64,000 nucleotides of DNA from Oscillospiraceae bacterium. Lineage in GTDB: Bacteria; Bacillota; Clostridia; Oscillospirales; Oscillospiraceae. Of this stretch, positions 26,450-33,345 are shown piece by piece. The notes beneath the pieces were generated by a model. That model searched no databases, was not told the DNA's origin, and saw only the letters and a program-made list of their open reading frames with translations. A program made the position numbers and the translations under genes. Each line of letters begins with the position of its first letter. Position 1 is the stretch's first letter. The stretch is from assembly GCA_902774015.1 (NCBI GenBank), contig CACYHB010000005.1, positions 34,252 to 98,251 of the forward strand, written 5' to 3'.

Positions 26450-27250
26450 GTGAGAGCGATCTGCGTGGTGCGGGAGGAGCAGCTGCTGGAACAGACGGTA
26501 TCCGTATGCCGGGTGCTGCCGCAGATACAGGACGTGCAGGGCTTTGTCTCAGCGCAGGAGGCGCTGGCCTGGGTGCAGTCGCATCCCCTGGACCTGGCGC
26601 TGCTGGATCTCGAAGCGGCTGACATGGCCGGGCTGACGTTGGCACGGCAGATCAGGGAGAACAGGCCGGATGCGGCCATCCTCTTTTTGAGCGATTCGGC
26701 TCTGGTGCCGACGGAGATCTTCGCCGTCCGGCCCGCGGGCTGCCTGCTCAAGCCCGTGAACCGGGAGAGCCTTGCAGCCGAGGTGTCCTATATCTTTGAA
26801 CTCCATCAGCGAAATGCGACGCTGCATATTTCCGTGCAGACCTTCGGCAGCTTCGTTGTCGAGGTGGAGGGCACCTCGGTGGCGTTCCGGCGCTCCAAGG
26901 CCAAGGAACTGCTGGCCTACCTGGTGGACCGGCAGGGCGGCAGCGTATCCAGAGCGCAGATCTTCGCCGCGCTGTGGGAGGATGAGAACTACGACCGTGC
27001 CAGGCAGAAGCAGCTTGACGTGATCGTGAGAAGCCTCTGCGATACGCTGGAGGAATACGGTATCGGCGAGATCCTGGAGCGCAAGCGCGGCTATATGCGT
27101 ATTCGACCGGAGGCGATGGACTGCGATCTGTTCCGTTTCCTGAAGGGCGATCCGGAGGCGGTCAACTCCTACCGGGGCGAGTACATGAGCTCCTACTCCT
27201 GGGCAAGCCTTACGGAGGCCTTCATGACAGAGCGGCGGGAGCGAATCTGA
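26450..27250 (+). CDS. Response regulator with SARP-like winged-helix output domain
   Basis: A 266-residue regulator. Residues 1-120 form a receiver-like domain: the phosphoacceptor candidate is the Asp in LALLDLE near 47-49, and the conserved Lys lies in LLKPVN near 104. The N-terminal acidic pair is EE. Residues 125-225 form a winged-helix (Trans_reg_C/SARP-like) DNA-binding domain (FGSFVVEVEG, SKAKELLAYLVDR, RGYMRI). The end is short, so any BTAD-like domain is reduced. No sensor kinase is adjacent. The start is GTG with GGAGAGAAGGGA upstream. It lies directly upstream of the LysM protein gene, a possible target. Confidence 0.72.
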   Translation: MRAICVVREEQLLEQTVSVCRVLPQIQDVQGFVSAQEALAWVQSHPLDLALLDLEAADMAGLTLARQIRENRPDAAILFLSDSALVPTEIFAVRPAGCLLKPVNRESLAAEVSYIFELHQRNATLHISVQTFGSFVVEVEGTSVAFRRSKAKELLAYLVDRQGGSVSRAQIFAALWEDENYDRARQKQLDVIVRSLCDTLEEYGIGEILERKRGYMRIRPEAMDCDLFRFLKGDPEAVNSYRGEYMSSYSWASLTEAFMTERRERI

Positions 27251-27645
27251 GGCCCCGGCGCCTGCACCGGAAAATCTTAAGAAACCCAAAGATTGCGTTT
27301 TTTGCGAAAACCGCCTGAAAAACGCGCAGGTTTGTTGGACATGTGTTAGGCATACCGTGTTATAGTAAACCCGGGAATTGGGAAAGACACCGTTGTTTTC
27401 CTGAAAAAGAAAAAATTTTCAGAAACCGGCGGCCAGCCTTCCGAATCCATCGTATAAAGAGACGAAGAACAAAAAGCCGGAGAAAAAGAAAGGCGAATTG
27501 TTCAGGGCCCGGAAAGAGGCCCGAAAGAATTTTGTAAACACGGAAGAATTCAGACAGAGAAGGATCGTTCTGATGTCGGTTTTCGATCATCGCCCACCCT
27601 TCCTTGAAGCATTCTTTTGTGAATATATTAAGGAGGATATTTACA
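27251..27645 (+). promoter_or_regulatory. Non-coding region and long A-rich leader ahead of the LysM gene
   Basis: This 395-base stretch has no credible gene. A TATAGT box with an extended TG lies at 27358-27366, with only a weak -35 (TTGGAC at 27335-27340 would give a 20-bp spacer). If used, the LysM transcript has a 5' leader of about 270 nt that is purine-rich and contains a small GGGCC/GGCCC hairpin at 27505-27522. I could not match the leader to a known RNA class. Confidence 0.4.
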
Positions 27646-27918
27646 ATGGCAGATGAAGTGAAAGTCACCCCTATCAGCGACGCTGAGGTTGAAGAGGTTT
27701 CCGGCGGCGGCAAGACCTGGAGAGATTACGCAAAGGGCACCTACGTCAAGGTTGGCGATCATATCGTTTACACCGTGGCTGCTGGCGACGTCCTGTCCGG
27801 CATTGCTCCTCGTTTCGGCGTTTCCGTCCAGAACATCGTTGACTGGAACGGCATCAAGGATCCCAACTTCATTATGGCTGGTCAGAAGCTGGTCATCTAC
27901 GCCCGCATTCTTCGCTGA
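27646..27918 (+). CDS. Small LysM protein with a double-glycine-type leader
   Basis: A 90-residue protein. The first 20 residues (MADEVKVTPISDAEVEEVSG) followed by GG look like a double-glycine leader of the kind cleaved by C39-peptidase ABC exporters: acidic, with spaced hydrophobic residues and VSGGG at the end. The rest is a short linker (KTWRDYAKGTYVK) and one LysM domain (YTVAAGDVLSGIAPRFGVS, QNIVDWNGI, AGQKLVIY) that should bind peptidoglycan or chitin-type glycans. There is no Sec signal. The start at 27646 has a strong TAAGGAGG 8 nt upstream. It is monocistronic with its own terminator. No exporter gene is nearby. Confidence 0.8.
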   Translation: MADEVKVTPISDAEVEEVSGGGKTWRDYAKGTYVKVGDHIVYTVAAGDVLSGIAPRFGVSVQNIVDWNGIKDPNFIMAGQKLVIYARILR

Positions 27919-27933
27919 TCACTGAAACAGTTT

Positions 27934-27972
27934 TGCCCCCGCTGCCTCAGGCAGCGGGGGCATTTCTCTTTT
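27934..27972 (+). terminator. Intrinsic terminator of the LysM gene
   Basis: A perfect 13-bp stem (TGCCCCCGCTGCC, loop TCA, then its complement) is followed by TTTCTCTTTT. Confidence 0.88.
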
Positions 27973-28063
27973 CTCGCGGCTGCCGTCCGGGAAAAAAGAC
28001 TTGCGTTCCGTTCCGGATTGTGGTATGCTTCCACCGCTGCCTGCGGGCAGGACAATTGAAAAA

Positions 28064-28100
28064 AGGTGTCTCTTGCCAACCACCTGAAAAAAACAAGGAG
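28064..28100 (+). promoter_or_regulatory. Candidate preQ1-I riboswitch
   Basis: The 37 nt before the transporter gene fit the preQ1 class I pseudoknot. P1 is AGGTG (28064-28068) with CACCT (28081-28085). The loop carries CTTGC, of which CTTG (28072-28075) pairs with CAAG (28094-28097) to form P2. An A-rich strand (GAAAAAAA, 28086-28093) crosses between them. P2 overlaps the ribosome binding site AAGGAG (28095-28100), so ligand binding would block translation. The gene downstream encodes a queuosine-precursor-type transporter, which is the expected target. I judged this by eye only. Confidence 0.68.
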
Positions 28101-28110
28101 TAGCATACCC

Positions 28111-28854
28111 ATGAAAAAAACCGTATCCGAGTTCCGCAATCTGCTGCATGACGTTCCGCCGCTGATCGTTTCGCTGCTGGTCCTCTCCGTTGTGGGGATG
28201 AATCTGCTGGCGAACAAGAGCATCGACACCGGCGTGGAATGGCTGGCGCTGGACTGCGGGATTTTGTTTTCCTGGCTTACGTTTCTGTCCATGGACGTTT
28301 TGACCCACTGCTACGGTCCCCGGGCCGCAACCGGCCTGTCCGCGGCGGCGCTGCTGCTGAATCTGCTGATGGCGCTGGTGTTCTTTCTGGCCAGCCGCAT
28401 CCCCGGCGTCTGGGGCGAGAGCTTCGCAGACGGGAGCGAGGCGGTCATCAACACCGCCCTGAACGGTACCTTCGGCGGCAGCTGGTTCATCATTCTGGGC
28501 AGCTCCGTCGCCTTCCTGGCCTCGGCCATCCTGAACAATTTCCTGCATTTCGGCCTGGGCAGGCTGATGAAAGGCCGGGAGAGCTTTGGCTCCTTTGCGT
28601 TTCAGTCCTATGTCTCCACCTTCCTGGCGCAGTTTGCGGACAATCTGATCTTCGCTCTGCTGGTGAGCAAGCTCTTTTTCGGCTGGACGCTGCTGCAGTG
28701 CTTCACCTGTGCGCTGACAGGCGCGGGGATGGAGCTGCTGTTTGAGGTGTTCTTCTCCCCGCTGGGCTATCGGATCGCAAAGGGAATCCTGAACGGGCGG
28801 AAGCAGGCCGGGAGCGAAGCGCCCCTGCCGCTGCGCGGGAGCGTTGCCGTATGA
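28111..28854 (+). CDS. VUT-family (YhhQ-like) queuosine precursor transporter
   Basis: A 247-residue integral membrane protein of the VUT family, to which YhhQ belongs, with about six membrane helices. The family signature is near residue 60 (SMDVLTHCYGPRAA) and the later helices contain FQSYVSTFLAQFADNLIF. YhhQ relatives import queuosine precursors such as preQ0, preQ1 or queuine. The start at 28111 (MKKTVSEF) is chosen because AAGGAG lies about 10 nt upstream and overlaps the riboswitch tail. The stop overlaps the next gene by ATGA. The riboswitch and the family support each other, but the precise substrate is inferred. Confidence 0.8.
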   Translation: MKKTVSEFRNLLHDVPPLIVSLLVLSVVGMNLLANKSIDTGVEWLALDCGILFSWLTFLSMDVLTHCYGPRAATGLSAAALLLNLLMALVFFLASRIPGVWGESFADGSEAVINTALNGTFGGSWFIILGSSVAFLASAILNNFLHFGLGRLMKGRESFGSFAFQSYVSTFLAQFADNLIFALLVSKLFFGWTLLQCFTCALTGAGMELLFEVFFSPLGYRIAKGILNGRKQAGSEAPLPLRGSVAV

Positions 28855-29498
28855 ATGTGATCGTGACCGGCGCCGCCAGCGGGATCGGCAGGGCTGCGGC
28901 GGAGCGCTTCCTGCGGGAGGGCTGCCGTGTCTGGGGCTATGATCTCCGGCCCGGCGCCATTGAGCACCCCTGCTATACCCACGTCATATGCGACGTTCGG
29001 GACCGGGAGATCCCTGTTCCGCCGGATGCGGAGATCCTGATCAACAGCGCCGGTACGCTGGAGGAACGGGACGCCATCGACGTGAACCTGAGCGGGACCA
29101 TCCGCTTCACCGAGCGCGTGCTGCCGTCGCCGACGCTGCGCTCCGTCCTCTTCATCGCTTCCGCCTCCGCCCGCAACGGCGCGGAGTTTCCCCTGTATGT
29201 GGCGAGCAAGGCGGGGATCGTGGGCTATATGAAGAATCTGGCGCTGCGTGCCGCACCGCGGGGGATCTGCTGCAACAGCCTTTCCCCCGGCGGGGTCGTC
29301 ACCCCGGCCAACCGGCACATCCTGGAGGATGAGAAGCTGTACCGCGCCGTGCTGGACGAGACGCTGCTGGGCAAGTGGTGCAGTGCGGAGGAGATCGCCG
29401 ACTGGGCGTATTTCCTGACCGCGGTGAACCGCTCCATGACCGGCGAGGATCTGCTGATCGACAACGGCGAGATGCTCAAATCCAATTTCATCTGGTAA
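28851..29498 (+). CDS. Short-chain dehydrogenase/reductase
   Basis: A 215-residue classical SDR. The N-terminal cofactor motif is TGAASGIG, an N-S-A-G motif follows (LINSAG), and the catalytic Ser and Tyr-x3-Lys are visible as IASASA and YVASK. The C-terminus has the MTGEDLLIDNGE pattern of FabG-like enzymes. It is a little shorter than the usual 245-250 residues. It overlaps the transporter gene by 4 bases and so should share its transcript and riboswitch leader. I see no reason from sequence why an SDR would be linked to queuosine metabolism, and the substrate is unknown. Confidence 0.82.
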   Translation: MNVIVTGAASGIGRAAAERFLREGCRVWGYDLRPGAIEHPCYTHVICDVRDREIPVPPDAEILINSAGTLEERDAIDVNLSGTIRFTERVLPSPTLRSVLFIASASARNGAEFPLYVASKAGIVGYMKNLALRAAPRGICCNSLSPGGVVTPANRHILEDEKLYRAVLDETLLGKWCSAEEIADWAYFLTAVNRSMTGEDLLIDNGEMLKSNFIW

Positions 29499-29500
29499 AA

Positions 29501-29545
29501 AAATACCCTGTCATTCTGAATGCGATTCAGAGTGACAGGGTATTT
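29501..29545. terminator. Long bidirectional hairpin terminator with GTCATTCTGA core
   Basis: A nearly perfect 21-bp stem runs from 29501 to 29521 and from 29525 to 29545 (AAATACCCTGTCA pairs with TGACAGGGTATTT; only one T-G wobble inside) with a GCG loop. A tracts and T tracts flank it on both sides, so it can serve the SDR gene and the convergent guanylate-kinase-like gene. The TGTCATTCTGA core recurs at 59372. Confidence 0.82.
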
Positions 29546-29556
29546 CGCCTATCGTT

Positions 29557-30099
29557 TTATTCGGTGATCAGCGCGTCCAGCGCCGCGACGGCAGCCTCCA
29601 GATCGTCGCTCACGATTCGCGCGTCACAGAAGTCCGAGAGCGCACGCTGCCTGTCGGCATCCCGGAGGCGGACGGGAACCTCAAAGGGGCTGCGGGCAAT
29701 GGCCTCATAGCGCTCCCGCAGCACGGCGGGGGAGGGCTCAATGTAAACGCAGACGGCCTCCGGCATATTTTTCTTCAGCTGGGAGGCGCGCTCCACCTCC
29801 AGGTTCAGCAGCACGTGCTGTCCGGAGGCCAGCTTCTCCAGCACGAGGCGGCGGGAGGTACCGTAGTCGTTCCCCGCAAACTCCGTGCATTCCAGCAGGT
29901 CGCCGGACTCCTTCAGTGCGTTCCATCCCTCCAGATCGTAGAAGAAAAAGCCCACGCCGTCCACCTCGCCGGCCTTCATTTTCCGGGCGGTGATGGGCGT
30001 CACGGCGGAAACGTCCTCCCGCCCTGCGAAGACCGCGGCCACAATATCGGAGATCCCGGCGCCGGACGGCCCGGAGACGACAAACACTTTCTTGCTCAT
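29557..30099 (-). CDS. Guanylate-kinase-like protein lacking the P-loop lysine
   Basis: A 180-residue protein aligned by eye along the whole guanylate kinase fold. The P-loop position reads GPSGAGISD, where active enzymes have GAGKS/T, so the ATP-binding lysine is replaced by Ile. The GMP-binding part is partly kept (ITARKMKAGEVDGVGFFF for the usual TTR-x2-R-PGE-x-DG), as are AGNDYGTSR and NLEVERASQLKK. It is unlikely to be a normal kinase; it may be a nucleotide-binding regulator or a decaying paralogue. The frame is intact with AAGGAG 9 nt upstream, which favours a maintained function. It is a single-gene unit. Confidence 0.77.
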   Translation of the reverse strand: MSKKVFVVSGPSGAGISDIVAAVFAGREDVSAVTPITARKMKAGEVDGVGFFFYDLEGWNALKESGDLLECTEFAGNDYGTSRRLVLEKLASGQHVLLNLEVERASQLKKNMPEAVCVYIEPSPAVLRERYEAIARSPFEVPVRLRDADRQRALSDFCDARIVSDDLEAAVAALDALITE

Positions 30100-30134
30100 T
30101 GAATCTGCTCCTTGTCCCTCGTTTTCTCCCTGCT

Positions 30135-30163
30135 ATGATACTAAAAAAGTGAACGTATTGCAA
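30135..30163 (-). promoter_or_regulatory. Promoter of the guanylate-kinase-like gene
   Basis: On the minus strand, TTGCAA (30158-30163), a 17-bp spacer and TATCAT (30135-30140) lie 36 bases before the start codon. Confidence 0.62.
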
Positions 30164-30165
30164 GC

Positions 30166-30197
30166 AAAAAACACGCCCTGTCTTTGGACAGGGCGTG
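30166..30197 (-). terminator. Intrinsic terminator of the isomerase/reductase operon
   Basis: A perfect 11-bp stem (CACGCCCTGTC with its complement, 4-nt loop) is followed on the minus strand by six T residues (30171-30166). It lies beyond the vestigial reductase fragment. Confidence 0.85.
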
Positions 30198-30208
30198 CGG
30201 CAACTGGT

Positions 30209-30262
30209 TTACATAATAGGGATCTTGATCTTCAGGTCGGTGAGGGGCCAGGAGGAATTGCG
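30209..30262 (-). pseudogene. Vestigial 3' end of a second reductase gene copy
   Basis: Read on the minus strand, the last codons give NSSWPLTDLKIKIPIM followed by TAA. This is nearly identical to the end of the complete reductase (CSSWPLTDLKIKIPIM, then TGA) 170 bases upstream. Upstream of this stretch the similarity stops and no frame continues the protein. The DNA differs at several synonymous positions, so this is an old remnant of duplication or recombination and not a sequencing repeat. The 30262-30360 stretch between the copies is GC-rich with a GGCCTGCC/GGCAGGCC inverted repeat. Confidence 0.7.
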
Positions 30263-30377
30263 GCCTGCCGCCGCCGGGGGCGGAAACAGGCAGGCCGGAA
30301 TTACCGCAGCCGCGCCATTGGCGGGCCGAGGCGCATAAGCCCGGCCCGGGAATGGCAGCATCATGCACGATGGAAAA

Positions 30378-31568
30378 TCACATAATGGGGATCTTGATCT
30401 TCAGATCCGTCAGCGGCCAGGAGGAACAGGCGTGGAACCAGCCCATCTCCTTGTCCATGCGCCGTCTGCCGTCGCCGATGGGGGAGACGAAGATCTCACC
30501 CTCCAGCAGGTGGCTGCGGCAGAAGCCGCACTCGCCGTTGCGGCAGTGGGTGTCGATGGCGATGCCGGAGCGCTCCAGCGCAACGGCCACGGGCTCGGAA
30601 GCCTTCGCATCGATCACGTCCTCGTGGATGCCGCGCAGGACGGTGATCTTGAAGGTCTTCGTCTCGGTGCCCTTGGGGTAGCCGGGCAGGGTGGAGACGT
30701 CAGCCGGATTGTTGACCACGTCGTGGCGGAAGCGCCGCGGGGCGACGCCCATCTCGTCCAGCGCCTTCTTGACGAAGCGGAACATGGGCAGCGGGCCGCA
30801 GAACATGTAGGTGCAGTCGGGCGTGGAGTACTTCTCGATGATCTCCCGGGTGATGAAGCCCTTCTCGCCGTCCCAGTCGGGCTCATCGGAGAGGACGTGG
30901 ACGACCTTCACGTCGGGGCAGACCTTCTCGATGGCGTCCAGCTCTTTCTTCAGCACGATGTCGTTTGCCTTGACGGAGCCGTAGAGGATCGTGAGTTTGC
31001 AGCCCTTCATCTTGCCGTAGGCGATCTCCTTGGCCATGGAGTGGAAGGGCGTAATGCCGGAGCCGCCGGCCAGGGCCACGATCTCCTTCGTGTCGCGCAG
31101 GGGCTCCCAGTAGAAGAAGCCGAAGGGCAGCGCGCCTTCCAGCGTATCGCCGACCTTGACGTTCTCAAACAGGTAGTCGGGCACCAGATAGGGCACGTTG
31201 CGGCGCACGGTGATCTCAAAGAAGGGCTTCTCGCCTCTGGCCTCAAAGGGGGCAGAGGAGATGGTATAGGGGCGGGAGAGAACGCTCTCGCCGATCTTGA
31301 GGCGGAAGTTCACGTACTGGCCGGACTGGAAGGGGGGGATATGCCCGTCCGCCGACTCGAAGCGGAAGATGCGGGAGGAGGGGGACGCCTCGCGGATGTC
31401 CACCACCTTGAAGAGCATATGCTCGGGGTGCAGCTTGTCCGCCAGCTCACGGATGGGGTCTCTGGGATCGGGGATCGGGGAACCCTTGGCAAAATTCTCT
31501 TCTCTCAGCTTGGTGACGCGGGAGGCCCCGCCGACGTCCTGCAGAAAGCCTTTGACCTTAATACTCAT
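30378..31568 (-). CDS. FNR-type reductase fused to a [2Fe-2S] ferredoxin domain
   Basis: A 396-residue electron-transfer protein. A short N-terminal extension (1-45) precedes an FAD-binding barrel with SRPYTISSAPF near residue 100 and an NAD(P)-binding domain with ALAGGSGITPFHSM and FCGPLPMF. The C-terminal 80 residues are a plant-type ferredoxin with cysteines at 342, 347, 350 and 381. It should pass electrons from NAD(P)H through FAD to the iron-sulfur centre and on to an acceptor. The most likely acceptor is the saturase-like flavoprotein encoded 3 bases upstream. It is the last intact gene of a three-gene minus-strand operon. Resembles oxygenase reductases in layout, but no oxygenase is nearby. 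Confidence 0.84.
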   Translation of the reverse strand: MSIKVKGFLQDVGGASRVTKLREENFAKGSPIPDPRDPIRELADKLHPEHMLFKVVDIREASPSSRIFRFESADGHIPPFQSGQYVNFRLKIGESVLSRPYTISSAPFEARGEKPFFEITVRRNVPYLVPDYLFENVKVGDTLEGALPFGFFYWEPLRDTKEIVALAGGSGITPFHSMAKEIAYGKMKGCKLTILYGSVKANDIVLKKELDAIEKVCPDVKVVHVLSDEPDWDGEKGFITREIIEKYSTPDCTYMFCGPLPMFRFVKKALDEMGVAPRRFRHDVVNNPADVSTLPGYPKGTETKTFKITVLRGIHEDVIDAKASEPVAVALERSGIAIDTHCRNGECGFCRSHLLEGEIFVSPIGDGRRRMDKEMGWFHACSSWPLTDLKIKIPIM

Positions 31569-31571
31569 TTC

Positions 31572-33119
31572 TCACAGCCTCCCTTTCTTCTCGAGGTCTT
31601 CCTTTACGCCCTTGGCGGCCGCGCGGCCGTTGGTGATCTGCGGGCCCATGCCGTCGCCGCTCATGCCGTGAGCGCCGGCGAATTCCAGACCCTCGATGAA
31701 GTGGTCCTTTTCCTTCATCTGCAGTCTCGCCACCGCGTGGTCCTCCATGGAGTGCAGGTAGCCGTAGATGTTGCCCTTCCAGGCGCCCACGTAGTGGGAC
31801 ACGGTCATGGGCGTGGTGACCTCGATCTCCTGGATGCGGCGGCGGAAGTCCACCTTGGTGATCTTGATGCACTCGTCGATCATCTCGCTGGCCAGACGGC
31901 GCTTGAGGTCGAAATAGTCCTCTTCCTTCACGTCCTCGAAGGGCTTGGAGGGCACCAGGGCCGTGATGGAGAGCTGGGTAATGCCCTCGGGCAGGGTGGG
32001 ATTGGCGTGGTTGAGGCAGATGGTGGTGATGTAGTTATAGGGCTCGGTGATGTTGGAATAGTTCCTCCAGATCTCGTTGGTGTCCATGGTGGTGCCGGAG
32101 AAGGTGGAGTAGTCGGTGATGCCGTTTTCCTCGGGCGTGCCCTCGATGAGCAGGATGACGGAGACGGGCACCACGGAGAGCTTGCGGTTGTTGATCATCT
32201 TGATCGCGCCCGCGGGCACCTCGCTCAGCGGCTCGATCATTTGGGTGTAGACCCTGTTGGGGTACGGGCCGGAGATCACGTAGTCGCAGTGGATCTCGTC
32301 GCCGCGGGCGGTGCGCACGCCGTAGACCTTGCCGTCCTTGACGAGGATCTTCTCCACTTCCTGGTTGAACTCGTACTGAGCGCCGTTTTCCTCGCATTTG
32401 GCCTGCAGCTTCATGCTCATCTCGTGGCTGAAGTTGCGGCAGACGTAGGAACCGGTGAAGTAGTCGGCCATCAGGAAGGCGTAGATCGTGAAGGGCAGAT
32501 CGTCCATGCGGTTGCCAACGTAGATCCAGTAGGGGGTCAGCATCTCCACGGCCTTCTTGGGGAGCTTGAAGGTGTCGATGACCTCGGTGGCGGTGTAGCC
32601 CACGGTCTTGACAAAGTCGGGGTGCTTGAGGAGCATCTGCACCTTGCTCATGGGAGTGACGGAGAGAATGTTCATGCTGTCGTAGACGCGGCGGCAGAGG
32701 AGCATCAGCTCATGGACCTTCTCGTAGGTGCCGGGGCAGACCTCGTCGATCTCTTTGGCGACGGTGGTGTAGCTGTCGTCATAGTCCGGATGCAGGACCT
32801 TGTCGATGCCGGAGTTGGGCAGGGCCACGCGGTAGCATTCGGGCACGGGCAGCCAGTCGATGTCGACGCCCATGTCGTCGAAGAACTTGCCGACCTTCAG
32901 GCGCTTGCCGGGCTGGCCGATGGACATCATCTCATGCAGCGTCGCCTCGATCTCAAAGCCGTTGCGCACAAAGTCGGTGGCGAGACCGCCGGGCATGTTG
33001 TGCTTTTCGAGGATCAGAATGTCCTTGACGCCCCAGGCCTGCAGCTGCAGGCAGGCGGACATGCCGGCCAGCGCGCCGCCGATGATGACGACGTCGTAAT
33101 GGTCTTTGTAAAACTTCAT
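31572..33119 (-). CDS. Phytoene-desaturase/saturase-like FAD oxidoreductase
   Basis: A 515-residue flavoprotein of the phytoene desaturase / retinol saturase superfamily. The N-terminus has the dinucleotide-binding VVIIGGALAGMSACLQLQ and EKHNMPGG; the C-terminus has a second FAD contact (EFAGAHGMSGDGMGPQI). Relatives add or remove hydrogen across isolated or conjugated C=C bonds of lipids. No carotenoid synthesis genes are nearby. Beside the fatty-acid isomerase homologue it is best read as a candidate reductase of unsaturated acyl chains, which is inference. The start at 33119 has GGAAG 5 nt upstream and removes an unrelated leader. The reductase gene follows after 3 bases. Confidence 0.75.
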   Translation of the reverse strand: MKFYKDHYDVVIIGGALAGMSACLQLQAWGVKDILILEKHNMPGGLATDFVRNGFEIEATLHEMMSIGQPGKRLKVGKFFDDMGVDIDWLPVPECYRVALPNSGIDKVLHPDYDDSYTTVAKEIDEVCPGTYEKVHELMLLCRRVYDSMNILSVTPMSKVQMLLKHPDFVKTVGYTATEVIDTFKLPKKAVEMLTPYWIYVGNRMDDLPFTIYAFLMADYFTGSYVCRNFSHEMSMKLQAKCEENGAQYEFNQEVEKILVKDGKVYGVRTARGDEIHCDYVISGPYPNRVYTQMIEPLSEVPAGAIKMINNRKLSVVPVSVILLIEGTPEENGITDYSTFSGTTMDTNEIWRNYSNITEPYNYITTICLNHANPTLPEGITQLSITALVPSKPFEDVKEEDYFDLKRRLASEMIDECIKITKVDFRRRIQEIEVTTPMTVSHYVGAWKGNIYGYLHSMEDHAVARLQMKEKDHFIEGLEFAGAHGMSGDGMGPQITNGRAAAKGVKEDLEKKGRL

Positions 33120-33148
33120 CATATCTTCCTTTCGTTCAATAGAAAGCA

Positions 33149-33173
33149 GAGGGCGGAGGAAATCTCCACCCTC
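33149..33173 (-). other. Imperfect hairpin between the isomerase and saturase genes
   Basis: GAGGG-C-GGAG and CTCC-A-CCCTC form a 9-bp stem with one mismatch around a GAAAT loop, 30 bases before the saturase start. No T tract follows. It may process or partly attenuate the operon transcript; evidence is weak. The remainder of 33174-33345 shows nothing I can name. Confidence 0.3.
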
Positions 33174-33345
33174 ATTCAGAGTAAACGATGATCCGATCGT
33201 CGAGAGCAGATTCCGAGGAATTTTGCGTTCTGGCGATGACAAAACTTTGCAGACATACTTTGTGTATTTCAAAAAGGTTTGGCGAAGTCAGGGCGCAAAA
33301 TTCCCGGAAAATGCCAAAGCCGATCGGGTCAGCGTTTGCTCAAAG

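Noticed and set aside
27343-27537. Short basic open frame starting with GTG ahead of the LysM gene
   Set aside because: Its start overlaps the candidate -10 element, it lacks a ribosome site, and its composition follows the A-rich leader.
30363-33191. A 942-codon plus-strand open frame rich in Val, Gly, His and Leu
   Set aside because: It lies opposite the reductase and saturase genes and has the composition typical of an antisense frame; no motif or ribosome site supports it.
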